Shown: piece by piece, positions 34,423 through 42,625 of the stretch
Layout of the letters: each line of letters starts with the position of its first letter
Numbering within the stretch: the stretch's first letter is position 1
Assembly (NCBI GenBank): GCA_034432555.1
Contig: DAOUBW010000014.1
Coordinates: 124,001 to 188,000, forward strand
DNA from: CP2-2F sp034432555
GTDB taxonomy: Bacteria; Chloroflexota; Anaerolineae; Aggregatilineales; UBA2796
Reading direction: 5' to 3'
Length of the DNA stretch: 64,000 nucleotides
Notes under the pieces: model-generated
Database searches by the model: none
Seen by the model: the letters and a program-made list of their open reading frames with translations, nothing else
Told to the model about the DNA's origin: nothing
Position numbers and translations under genes: made by a program

Positions 34423-35388
34423 CTAAAGTTCGACGGTGCGCCCTTCTTGGGCAAGAATCACTTCGGTTTCAAGGCTTTGCCCGCTGCCACGGCTGCGGAA
34501 GGCGAGGTAGTTATAGGCTTCGGCAACGGCATTCCAAAGGCGCTCATCGGTTGCCAGCGGATCGTGATGGGTGAGCGCAAGACGTTTGCAGCGCGCACGG
34601 AAGGCAAGTTCTGCGCCCATTTTGGGCGTGCTGTGTCCCCAATCGCGCTTTTCGTCAATGGCTTGCTCAAAGCTGTATTGTGCATCAAAGATGAGCAGGT
34701 CAGCATCGCGGAAGAATTCGACATAGCGGGCAGTGTGTTCAGCATCCATGCGCTGATATTCGCCATCTGTGGCATAGACCAACACCTTACCCTGATGGGT
34801 AAGGCGGTAGGCATAGGCGCCGCCGGGATGCGAGAGCAGCATCAGTTCGATCTGCACATCGTTGACCTGAAAGGGCTCGTTCGGGTCAAGCACTGTCCAG
34901 GTGCGGGCTGCGCTCATGTAATCCATCGAGACGGGGAAATACACCTCGCGCTGCTGATCCTCAAAGCGTGTCGTCAGATCGGGAAAAGGGCTGTAGAAGT
35001 GAAATTTGTTGCCGGGAATATAGGCAGGTGTGAAAAAGACAAAGCCTTGCACATGATCCCAGTGGGTGTGCGAGATGAGGATATGTCCTTCGCCTTGCCC
35101 CCTACCAAAGGCTTCGCGCATCAAGGCGTTGCCTAAAGGGCGCATCCCCGAACCACAATCTAGGATAAAGACCGTTTCACCGGCGCGCACTTCCATGCAG
35201 GTAGTGTTGCCGCCAGCCGTTGAAGCAATCCATTGCGGCAGGCGCGCAATATACTGCTCCACAGCGGATCGATCCGTCAGATCGACGCCCACCGCACTTA
35301 AGAGGGCTGCCTTGATTTTCTCACGCAGTTCTTCTTCACCCATCGGCGTCGGAATACCACCACGTGCGCCCCAGAATGTTACTTTCAT
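34423..35388 (-). CDS. Metallo-beta-lactamase-fold hydrolase
   Basis: A 321-residue MBL-fold enzyme starting MKVTFWGARGGIPTPM, as in PhnP/cyclic-phosphodiesterase-like and RNase Z-like subfamilies. Metal ligands are visible in ILISHTHWDHVQG (HxHxDH), an aspartate in LLIFDAQYS and a late histidine in RLALTHHDP. The insertion of ~40 residues after residue 45 is variable in the family. It may hydrolyse a cyclic nucleotide or phosphodiester; the substrate is not evident. Its stop is 41 nt upstream of the BTAD regulator start and a TATACT box lies in that gap, so the two may be separately transcribed. Confidence 0.85.
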   Translation of the reverse strand: MKVTFWGARGGIPTPMGEEELREKIKAALLSAVGVDLTDRSAVEQYIARLPQWIASTAGGNTTCMEVRAGETVFILDCGSGMRPLGNALMREAFGRGQGEGHILISHTHWDHVQGFVFFTPAYIPGNKFHFYSPFPDLTTRFEDQQREVYFPVSMDYMSAARTWTVLDPNEPFQVNDVQIELMLLSHPGGAYAYRLTHQGKVLVYATDGEYQRMDAEHTARYVEFFRDADLLIFDAQYSFEQAIDEKRDWGHSTPKMGAELAFRARCKRLALTHHDPLATDERLWNAVAEAYNYLAFRSRGSGQSLETEVILAQEGRTVEL

Positions 35389-35464
35389 GCTTACGCCTCT
35401 ATCTCTCAGTGCATTGTGTCTTTAAGTACCTGCTCAACGCCGCTGTGCAAATCAGCATTCGTTT

Positions 35465-35495
35465 ATTATAGCGATATTTTCGTGCTGTTGTGCAA
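35465..35495 (-). promoter_or_regulatory. Putative promoter of the MBL hydrolase gene
   Basis: Minus strand: TTGCAC (35495-35490), a 19-nt spacer, TATAAT (35470-35465), 77 nt upstream of the ATG at 35388. The spacer is longer than ideal. The rest of the 299-nt divergent gap (35389-35687) shows nothing else recognisable. Confidence 0.45.
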
Positions 35496-35687
35496 TAAAT
35501 GACTTTTCGGAGCGCCAACTATCCAGTTTTACTTGTTGGACGGCGCGCCTTATGACCACATTCGGTTAGGGTATTCAAACAATTGGCAGAATGCCTTAAA
35601 GCATCAAGGCTTAGCCTACACAAAAGTAACGTTGGTTTGCCATAGCCTGACTGGGCACTTCACCACAAAGCGTTAACCTGAACTTAA

Positions 35688-37664
35688 ATGCCTGTTAACC
35701 GCAATTTCTGCCGAAGTCTGCCATACTTTAGGATAGTGAAACATATAGGCTGCCTTTGGGCAGCATTTGCGCTATGCGGCGCGAAAGTAGGGCATGTGGG
35801 AACACGCACAGGCTTGTTAGGACGTTTGGGCGCGCTCTTTGGCAGGCAAACGCTTTCTGCCGCTGATCTGGCGCGCATGACTGGGCAGTATCACTCACCC
35901 ATTAGCGAATTGCCGATCTCGGTCACCGATTTGGCGCTGCGCCTCGCCGGACAAGCTGATCCGCAGCAGTTGCTTGGGCAGGCGGGCGAATGGCTGCTTG
36001 AGCGCGCCGCCGTTGAGTGTGTGGTGATCTATCTGCACGAGCCCGCCGCTAACCGCCTTGCCAAACCGCTGTGCTTCGGCGCGCAACTGCCCGATCTGCC
36101 TGCAACCGTCAAGCTCGGCTACAGCCTTTACGGTGAGGTTGGGATGGGACGCAAAGCCTATTATGTGGAGGTCGTCTCGCGGGAAAAGCGCCTAACCCCC
36201 TTGCCGCCCAACACCGAGAGCGCCTATCTGCTGCCACTGCTCTATGAGAACAACCTGCTGGGTGTGCTTGGGCTGTATGCGGCGCGCCCTTCAGCGCTTT
36301 CTGAGCCAGCACGCGCCGCTATAGACCGCGTGGCAGCGCTAATCAGCGCCACCCTCTCGACAGCCTACCGCCTGAACCAGAGCCAACAGGCAATCGGGCG
36401 TTTTAGCCGCTTTCAAAGGCTTGCCCAAGACCTTACAGCGCGCCTTTCCAGCGATGAACTGCTGCGGAACATTGTGGAGGCTGCCCGTGAGACGCTTGAA
36501 GCACAAATGAGCATCTTGTTGGATGTGAACTTCGAGTCGGGCGAACTGCGCCCGATTGCCTGGGCGGGCATAGATCACGAGACAGCGCAGCTTATCCGTT
36601 CGCGCCTGAAGGAAGACTTGAAAGGCTTGGTGGCGTGGGCGCGTTTGCCCGCCCGCACGCCTGATATGCGCGCTGATCAGCGCACCTCACTCGCTACACA
36701 GGCAATTGCCGCCGGCATGGTCTCCGAACTGGCGGTACCCATCCTCTATTATGACGAACTCTATGGCATTTTGGCGGTGGAGACCAACACCTACCGCAAC
36801 TTTGCCGATGAAGAGGTAGCCCTGCTGCAAGCGCTGGCGGCACATGCTGGCATCGCCCTGCGAAATGCGCACCTGTTCGAGGAACTAGAAGAACGCAACA
36901 GTGAACTGCAAAAGGCGAACGCCGCCCTTGAGATTTCCCGCCAGCAGGCTGAAAATGCCCGCGCCGCTGCCGTGCAAGCGGATCGTCTTAAGACTGAGTT
37001 CATCAATAACATGAGCCACGAACTCCGCACGCCTCTAAACGCGGTCATCAATTTCACACGCCTTGTCGCGGATGGTCATGCCGGTGCAGTCACCGATCAG
37101 CAGCGCAATTATCTAGCCTATGTGCATGATGGCGGTCAGCATTTGCTCGGCTTGATCAACGACATCCTCGATCTTGCCAAGATCGAGGCGGGTAAGATGG
37201 AGCTGCGCCGTGAGCCAACGCCCCTAGAACCGCTGCTGAAAGGTGTGCTGTCCACGCTGATCGGCTTGACGAAAGATAAGGGCATTGCACTGCACCGCGA
37301 ATTTGACGAGAGCCTGCCCATACTCAACATAGATGGGCGGCGCATTCGGCAAGTGCTGCTCAACCTGATCAGCAATGCCGCCAAGTTCACTGCCGAAGGC
37401 AGCATCACGCTGCGCGCTGTGCAGCAAGGCGATCAGGTCATCTTCTCCGTGCGCGATACCGGCGTTGGCATCAAGCCGGAAGACTTGCCCAAAGTCTTTG
37501 AAGAATTCAAGCAGATTGACAACGCCTTGCAGCAAACTGCCAGCGGTAGCGGCTTGGGAATGCCCATCAGCCGCCGCTTTGTGCAGTTGCACGGCGGCGA
37601 TATGTGGATTGAGAGTCAGCTAGGCGTCGGTACAACCGTCTCATTTAATCTGCCCATTCGATAG
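35688..37664 (+). CDS. Cytoplasmic GAF-domain hybrid-type sensor histidine kinase
   Basis: A kinase of up to 658 residues; the true start may lie downstream of the ATG at 35688, because the first ~45 residues show no domain and no good ribosome site precedes that ATG. Two GAF domains (about 75-225 and 240-400) are followed by a coiled coil (about 400-435), the phospho-histidine H444 in NMSHELRTPLN, and an ATPase domain with NLISNAAKF, DTGVG and GSGLGMPIS. No membrane segment is seen, so it senses a cytoplasmic signal. Two receiver-only genes follow, making a phosphorelay likely. Confidence 0.9.
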   Translation: MPVNRNFCRSLPYFRIVKHIGCLWAAFALCGAKVGHVGTRTGLLGRLGALFGRQTLSAADLARMTGQYHSPISELPISVTDLALRLAGQADPQQLLGQAGEWLLERAAVECVVIYLHEPAANRLAKPLCFGAQLPDLPATVKLGYSLYGEVGMGRKAYYVEVVSREKRLTPLPPNTESAYLLPLLYENNLLGVLGLYAARPSALSEPARAAIDRVAALISATLSTAYRLNQSQQAIGRFSRFQRLAQDLTARLSSDELLRNIVEAARETLEAQMSILLDVNFESGELRPIAWAGIDHETAQLIRSRLKEDLKGLVAWARLPARTPDMRADQRTSLATQAIAAGMVSELAVPILYYDELYGILAVETNTYRNFADEEVALLQALAAHAGIALRNAHLFEELEERNSELQKANAALEISRQQAENARAAAVQADRLKTEFINNMSHELRTPLNAVINFTRLVADGHAGAVTDQQRNYLAYVHDGGQHLLGLINDILDLAKIEAGKMELRREPTPLEPLLKGVLSTLIGLTKDKGIALHREFDESLPILNIDGRRIRQVLLNLISNAAKFTAEGSITLRAVQQGDQVIFSVRDTGVGIKPEDLPKVFEEFKQIDNALQQTASGSGLGMPISRRFVQLHGGDMWIESQLGVGTTVSFNLPIR

Positions 37665-37699
37665 CCGTGTTGCTCTGCGCGGAGGCGCACCGCCGAACC

Positions 37700-38113
37700 A
37701 TGACTGACGCCCACGCTGCTGTGAACGTGCTGCTGGTGGAAGATGAGCCGCTGAACACAACGCTTGCCGTTGCCATGCTGAACCTGCTTGGCATCAGGCA
37801 TGTTCATGCCTTTGCCACTTGGACGCAGCTTGAAGCCTGCCTTGCCACACTGCCGCCCATTCAGCTCGTCCTGCTGGATTTGCGCCTGCCCGATGCGCAT
37901 GATGGTTACTACATCCTTGCCAAACTGCGTGCTGATGCGCGCTTTGCCAATGTGCCAATTGCCGCTATGACTGCCCAAGTAATGCCTGATGACGTGCATC
38001 GCGCTGAGCAAGCAGGCTTTACGGGCTTTTTGGCAAAGCCGCTGAACTTTGATCGCTTCCCGCAGAGCATTCAGCGCTTGTTAGCGGGCGAATCCGTTTG
38101 GGAACTGCACTAG
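37700..38113 (+). CDS. Single-domain response regulator (CheY-like)
   Basis: About 137 residues from the ATG at 37700; a GTG 11 codons earlier is possible, but GGAGG (near 37680) and the domain boundary favour the ATG. The receiver motifs are complete: VEDEP, phospho-acceptor in VLLDLRLPD, T in AMTAQ and K in LAKPLN. No output domain follows, so it probably acts by protein binding or as a phosphorelay intermediate for the kinase just upstream. Confidence 0.88.
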   Translation: MTDAHAAVNVLLVEDEPLNTTLAVAMLNLLGIRHVHAFATWTQLEACLATLPPIQLVLLDLRLPDAHDGYYILAKLRADARFANVPIAAMTAQVMPDDVHRAEQAGFTGFLAKPLNFDRFPQSIQRLLAGESVWELH

Positions 38114-38143
38114 GCGCGCCATAGCGCGCGAGGAGAACCGCTG

Positions 38144-38674
38144 ATGAGTGATTTGATCGTAAAACACCTGCAAGCCGCACAGAAAGCACCGACCATGAGC
38201 AACCTATCCACTGAACCACGCCCTTATGAACACCACGCCCTGCTGCTTGACGATGACGACGCTAACCGTATGCTACTGAGCGTTGCCTTTGATATGGTAC
38301 AACTGCCCTTCACAGAGGCACACACAGGTGAACAAGCACTCCGCCTTTATGAAACACAGCGCTTTGCCTTTGCCTTTTTGGATATAGACCTGCCGGACAT
38401 TAGCGGCATTGAAGTGGCACGCCGCATTCGCGCTCAGGATCAGGGCATTGTGCTGATCATGTGTAGCGCCAATGACGATCCGCTGACTATTGCAGAGGCG
38501 GTTGCCGTAGATTGCGATCTGTTCTTTGTGAAACCTTTCCAGCTTGACGCGCTCTTGAACACCGTCAAAATGCTGGATCGCGCTTCGCTGCGCGCCAATC
38601 CACGCATTCTGATTGTGGATAACACGCAGCGCCTGCGCTGGGAAGATCGCCTCAACAGCACGCCCAACGCCTAA
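38144..38674 (+). CDS. Single-domain response regulator with N-terminal extension
   Basis: A 176-residue protein with AGGAGA ahead of the ATG. A ~30-residue polar N-terminal extension precedes a receiver domain (about 32-150) with LLDDDD, phospho-acceptor in FLDIDLPD, S in CSAN and K in FVKPF. A ~20-residue basic tail follows. It is the third gene of the kinase-regulator-regulator cluster, 30 nt after the previous one. No DNA-binding domain is present. Confidence 0.88.
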   Translation: MSDLIVKHLQAAQKAPTMSNLSTEPRPYEHHALLLDDDDANRMLLSVAFDMVQLPFTEAHTGEQALRLYETQRFAFAFLDIDLPDISGIEVARRIRAQDQGIVLIMCSANDDPLTIAEAVAVDCDLFFVKPFQLDALLNTVKMLDRASLRANPRILIVDNTQRLRWEDRLNSTPNA

Positions 38675-38797
38675 GCGTAGCCTAAGCGCCTAGTAAGCGT
38701 CCCTTCAGCCTGCCAGCAAGCGCGGTATACTTTCCCTTAACGTGGCGGCGTGATCGCACGTCGCCTTTCCATTCGGCTAGGGAGAGGATGTGACACG

Positions 38798-40135
38798 GTG
38801 TTTAAGCAGTGGTATGTTCGGCTGGCACTGCTGGCTGTGCTTGTTGCAATTTTAATGATTCCGCTGGGACTGATCGTCTTTCAGCGTTTAGCGGTGAGCG
38901 ATCAGGATCGCGTCATTCGCTATTTGCCGTTTCTTTCGCCCTTACGCGCCACAGAAGCGCCTTTCCGCATCCCAACGCCGCTGGCAACAGCCTCGCGGGA
39001 TTTTTCGGTGCTGCTAACGCCCGACGCACCCTTACAGACGCCAACACCAACCGCCAGCCCAACGCCGCTCAGTCAGGCAGTGCGCGTTGCTTTTCAGGGC
39101 GACCCAACCGCCACCCTGATGCCGCCACCGCCGCTGCCCAGCGCCACACCCGCGCCGATCTGGTCGGCGATTCCGACCAGTTTCCGCATACGCGGCTTGC
39201 AGTGGGAGCCGCAGAAGTTCAATAACTGCGGACCAGCTAACCTTGTGCAGGCGATGCGCTATTACAACTGGCGCGATCCGCAAGATATGGTGGCAAGCGC
39301 GCTAAAGCCCAACCAACAGGATAAAAACGTCAGTCCGAGTGAATTGGCGGGCTACGTGAATACGCGCACCAATGGTATCTTGCGCGCCATCACGCGCACC
39401 GGCGGCGATATGGCATTGGTGCGCCAACTGGTGGCTAACAACTTCATCGTCATCCTAGAGACGGGCTTCTACGACCCTGACACACCGCAGCAAGGCTGGA
39501 TCGGTCACTACCTGACCATCATCGCCTACGATGATGCCGTTGGCAGGCTCTACAAGCTGGATACCTATAAAGGCGAGACGAATGAGCGCTACGATGTTCT
39601 TGATGAGCTGTGGAGTCACTTCAACCGTGAGTACATCGTCGTTTACCAGCCAACCCGTGAAGCGGAACTGATGGCGATTCTGGGCGATAACTGGGATGTA
39701 GACTATAATCGCCGCTATACGCTAGACCGCGCCCGCGAGATGGCAGCCGCCCGCCCTGAAAATCCGTTTGCGTGGTTTAACATGGGCAGCAGCTTTACCG
39801 CCTTAGGGCGCTACACTGAGGCAGCACTCGCCTTCGACCGCGCCTTCAGCCTTGCCGAACCGATTCCCTACCGCATGTTGTGGTATCAATTCACGCCCTA
39901 TGAGGCATACTACCGCAGCGGCAGCTATCAGCAATTGATCGGCTTGGCAGAATCCGTCATCGAGACTTCCAAAGGGCATGTGGAGGAAGCATTCTACTAT
40001 CGCGGCATCGCCCGTGCGGCGCTTGGCTTTTGGGCAGAGGCACAAGAAGATTTGACCGCCGCCGTGAAGTTCAACCCGAACTACACAGCGGCGGTGCAGG
40101 CGCTCAGCCTCGTGCGCGTTGGACAATTGCCCTAG
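38798..40135 (+). CDS. Membrane-anchored C39-like cysteine peptidase with TPR repeats
   Basis: About 445 residues. The GTG at 38798 is preferred because GGAGAGG precedes it by ~10 nt; an upstream in-frame GTG at 38750 lacks a site. One N-terminal membrane anchor (about 8-30) is followed by a Pro/Thr-rich linker (about 60-125). A peptidase_C39_2-like domain (about 130-300) has C144 in NNCGPANLVQ and H237 in GHYLTIIAYDD. TPR-type helices (about 310-440) contain AWFNMGSSFTALGRYTEAALAFDRAF. The catalytic side would be extracytoplasmic. A peptidase or transglutaminase-like role in the cell envelope is inferred. Confidence 0.82.
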   Translation: MFKQWYVRLALLAVLVAILMIPLGLIVFQRLAVSDQDRVIRYLPFLSPLRATEAPFRIPTPLATASRDFSVLLTPDAPLQTPTPTASPTPLSQAVRVAFQGDPTATLMPPPPLPSATPAPIWSAIPTSFRIRGLQWEPQKFNNCGPANLVQAMRYYNWRDPQDMVASALKPNQQDKNVSPSELAGYVNTRTNGILRAITRTGGDMALVRQLVANNFIVILETGFYDPDTPQQGWIGHYLTIIAYDDAVGRLYKLDTYKGETNERYDVLDELWSHFNREYIVVYQPTREAELMAILGDNWDVDYNRRYTLDRAREMAAARPENPFAWFNMGSSFTALGRYTEAALAFDRAFSLAEPIPYRMLWYQFTPYEAYYRSGSYQQLIGLAESVIETSKGHVEEAFYYRGIARAALGFWAEAQEDLTAAVKFNPNYTAAVQALSLVRVGQLP

Positions 40136-40270
40136 AGCGCGACCAACAGCAAGCGCTAAGGCAGCCACGCACCCTTCCAACGTGCCACACTTCACAAGGA
40201 TTCTGCGGCAAGGGATATGCCCTGCTGCGCGCTGCTATTGTTAACGTGCTACTGGCTTATCTTAAAAGAA

Positions 40271-40297
40271 TTGCCCTTTGCGAATGGCAAAGGGCAA
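40271..40297 (-). terminator. Terminator of the OsmC gene
   Basis: A perfect 10-bp stem, TTGCCCTTTG (40271-40280) with CAAAGGGCAA (40288-40297). On the minus strand it is followed by a T-rich stretch (TTCTTTT). It begins 12 nt past the osmC-like stop at 40310. Confidence 0.8.
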
Positions 40298-40309
40298 CCT
40301 ATAGAATGA

Positions 40310-40750
40310 TTATTCAGCGAGTGCGGCGTCTAGCTCGAACTCATCTACGCCTGCCAACGCACGCGAGATAATGCAGTTCTTCTTGGCATCTTCCGCCACT
40401 TCGGTAAAGGTGGCAAGGTCGAGTCCATCTGCCTTGCCGCGTGTCACCAACTTGATTTTGGTGATCTTGCGCCCGCCATCCACCTGCCCTAGCACGCAAA
40501 CAGCAGTGGACGTAACATGTACATTGGTAAATTCCTTGCGCCCAAGCACAGCCGCCACATTCATGGTGAAACAGCCTGCTTCTGCTGCTGCGATCAGTTC
40601 TTCAGGGTTGGTGCCTTGCGCCTGCTCAAAACGCGTTACGAAAGTGTAGGGTGAATTATGCAAGGCGCCGCTTTGGGTGCTGAGTTTTCCTTCGCCTTCG
40701 CGGAGCGTGCCGCTCCAAGCGGCGGTAGCGCTACGTTCAATCTCACTCAT
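40310..40750 (-). CDS. OsmC-family peroxiredoxin-like protein
   Basis: A 146-residue protein of the OsmC/Ohr superfamily, which reduces organic hydroperoxides using two cysteines. The reactive cysteines are C60 (NPEELIAAAEAGCFTMN) and C126 (AKKNCIISRAL), at the expected spacing; the motif NPEELIAAAHA-like helix is the family hallmark. An extra cysteine (C85) lies in STAVCVLG. The length and start (MSEIERSATAAW) agree with OsmC. It is monocistronic with its own terminator, so it is probably a stand-alone oxidative-stress gene. Confidence 0.93.
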   Translation of the reverse strand: MSEIERSATAAWSGTLREGEGKLSTQSGALHNSPYTFVTRFEQAQGTNPEELIAAAEAGCFTMNVAAVLGRKEFTNVHVTSTAVCVLGQVDGGRKITKIKLVTRGKADGLDLATFTEVAEDAKKNCIISRALAGVDEFELDAALAE

Positions 40751-40849
40751 TGCATCTCTCCATGTGGGAAAGCTAATCCGCCTCTAATTATCGCCTTGAA
40801 AGGCTGCGCTTGCCAAGTTCGGCGCGCATACCGCAAGGGCGATACACTG

Positions 40850-40878
40850 TGTACAAGGGCGCTGCACTGCGGTACAAT
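40850..40878 (+). promoter_or_regulatory. Putative promoter of the small zinc-ribbon gene
   Basis: TGTACA (40850-40855), a 17-nt spacer, TACAAT (40873-40878), followed by AGGAAGGAG and the ATG at 40901. The -10 box is good; the -35 matches the consensus at four of six positions. Confidence 0.5.
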
Positions 40879-40900
40879 GCCTTTAGGAAGGAGTTTATTT

Positions 40901-41104
40901 ATGCTTTCCACGAAATGCACCTCCTGCGGACAATTGATCTCTTTGAAAAATGAGGAGATCAAAGCGGCAATCACGCAGGTTGAGGAAGCGAAGCAATCAC
41001 ACTACCAAATGCCTTGTCCAAAGTGCCGCCGTCCCGTCAAGATCACGTTGAAAATGCTTCGGTTGCGCTTGCCACGCGAAATCCCTGCGCCGCCAACGGA
41101 ATGA
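40901..41104 (+). CDS. Small zinc-ribbon-like protein, 67 residues
   Basis: A short gene with a very good ribosome site (AGGAAGGAG, 7 nt spacing), its own promoter and a rho-independent terminator. Two CxxC knuckles, C6-T-S-C9 and C39-P-K-C42, probably bind one zinc ion; a helix with charged residues lies between them and a basic segment follows (ITLKMLRLRLPRE). The family is not recognised. Nucleic-acid or protein binding are equally possible. Confidence 0.75.
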   Translation: MLSTKCTSCGQLISLKNEEIKAAITQVEEAKQSHYQMPCPKCRRPVKITLKMLRLRLPREIPAPPTE

Positions 41105-41117
41105 TAGTTTTGTAGCG

Positions 41118-41150
41118 TTGCCCGCCACTGCACACAGGGCGGGCAATTTT
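41118..41150 (+). terminator. Rho-independent terminator of the zinc-ribbon gene
   Basis: TTGCCCGC (41118-41125) pairs with GCGGGCAA (41139-41146), followed by TTTT. It lies 13 nt past the stop at 41104. Confidence 0.8.
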
Positions 41151-41174
41151 GTGCCACACGGAGAAGTTTTCTGC

Positions 41175-42542
41175 ATGAGTGAACCGCGCCTTCGCTACGC
41201 CAGCTACCATCTGCACGTTGTGAACCTGTTCACCGAACCACACCGCATCAATCCAACCTTTTGGGAACAAGCAGCGTTGGTGCAGGCACTTGATCAAGCG
41301 CTTGACTTACTGGAAACCGATCCCGTTTTTCGCCACCTAACCGTTGTTGGCGGCAGCGCCGTGCTGGAAGATTACTTACGCTTACGCCCTGAACACTTTG
41401 AGTGCCTTGAAGCAGCCGTGCGGCGCGGCGCGCTGCTGATTAACCCGTTTTACACCCTGCCGCAGCCTTCCGCGCACACGGCGGAAGGCTGGATCCGCAA
41501 TTTGCTGCGCGGCACGGCAACAGCGCAAGTCTTTGGCGGCGCCATGCCCATCGCCCTGTGCTTGAATGCAGATTTCTTGGATACTTACCTGCCGCAAGTG
41601 CTGCGCGGCTTCAATATTCAGGCAGTCCTCACCAACGCCGCCTTTCACGCGGTGCAGGAGCAGCTTTGGCAAGGCGCTGACGGCACGCAAATTCTGTGGG
41701 CAGGCATTCCGCAGCCACGCTCGTTTGAGGAGTCTGCTGCGGATGCGCGCCATGCGCTGGCGCCGCACAGCCTCAGTGGTCACCTGATGCTGCCTTATCA
41801 GTGGTCTGCCCAAGCCGCAGACGCAGCACACACATGGCAGGCAAGCACGCTGCAAATACTCCCACAGGATATTGTGCTGCACAGCACGCCCATGGCTTAC
41901 GCAAAAGCAGCACAAGCGACGATTAATCGTGAAAATCTTCCGCCATACACAGGTGGCTATCTGTTCGCGGAATTTTTTCACGACACGCAAGCCTTTGACG
42001 GATTCTGGCGGCTTGAGCGCTGCCTGACCGAATGTGTTGAACCGCTAATCGCTGCCGCTGCTCTTCGTGGCGATTCAAGGCTTCCCAAACAACCGCAGCG
42101 CCTTGTTGCACAGCTTTGGCAGCCCCTTTTCGACCAACACGCCCATTATCAGCACCATCATCACCACAGGATGGCTCACCTTCAGTCTGAACAGGCAGCC
42201 TACCTTGAAACGTTGAAAGCCCTTATCGGCACGCTAGCAGAGTCATCGCCAATCAGGCAATCGTATCTTGAGGATTTGGTGTGGGCAGACCATAACCTTT
42301 TTTCGCTGACGGCTGCCAAGCTGCCCGACGATCCAACACGAGAAGGCTTGATCGTGCGCGGAAGCCTTGATAGCGCGGAGTCCGCGTGGGTAACCTTAAC
42401 GCCTTGCCGTCGGTTTGCTGTGTGTGAGGTGGTCTCGCTGGCGGAAGTGCCAAGCGGCGGCAAACTTGCCACAGAAAGTGATGGGGCGTTCCGTTTCCGT
42501 GCCGAGCCACACCACTCCTACACTTTTTGGCTGCACGATTAA
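41175..42542 (+). CDS. GH38-like (alpha-mannosidase N-terminal fold) protein, probably degenerate
   Basis: A 455-residue protein starting at the ATG at 41175 with GGAGAAG upstream. The first ~170 residues follow the GH38 N-terminal pattern: a histidine-rich first strand (SYHLHVVN), ALDLLETDPVFRHLTVVGGSAVLEDYLRLRPE, a GALLINPFYTLPQ segment, GWIRNLLRGT and LPQVLRGFNIQAVLT. However, the zinc-binding HxWD of active enzymes reads HVV, so one metal ligand is lost. The protein is about half the usual GH38 length and lacks the beta-sandwich domains. The second half is weakly similar. It could be a pseudoenzyme or a divergent hydrolase. Confidence 0.65.
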   Translation: MSEPRLRYASYHLHVVNLFTEPHRINPTFWEQAALVQALDQALDLLETDPVFRHLTVVGGSAVLEDYLRLRPEHFECLEAAVRRGALLINPFYTLPQPSAHTAEGWIRNLLRGTATAQVFGGAMPIALCLNADFLDTYLPQVLRGFNIQAVLTNAAFHAVQEQLWQGADGTQILWAGIPQPRSFEESAADARHALAPHSLSGHLMLPYQWSAQAADAAHTWQASTLQILPQDIVLHSTPMAYAKAAQATINRENLPPYTGGYLFAEFFHDTQAFDGFWRLERCLTECVEPLIAAAALRGDSRLPKQPQRLVAQLWQPLFDQHAHYQHHHHHRMAHLQSEQAAYLETLKALIGTLAESSPIRQSYLEDLVWADHNLFSLTAAKLPDDPTREGLIVRGSLDSAESAWVTLTPCRRFAVCEVVSLAEVPSGGKLATESDGAFRFRAEPHHSYTFWLHD

Positions 42543-42625
42543 CCACAAAACTTGTATAAAACTACTAAAACTTGCATAATACATATATCACGATGGTTTA
42601 GCATAAAATTAATGCAGGTTAATCC

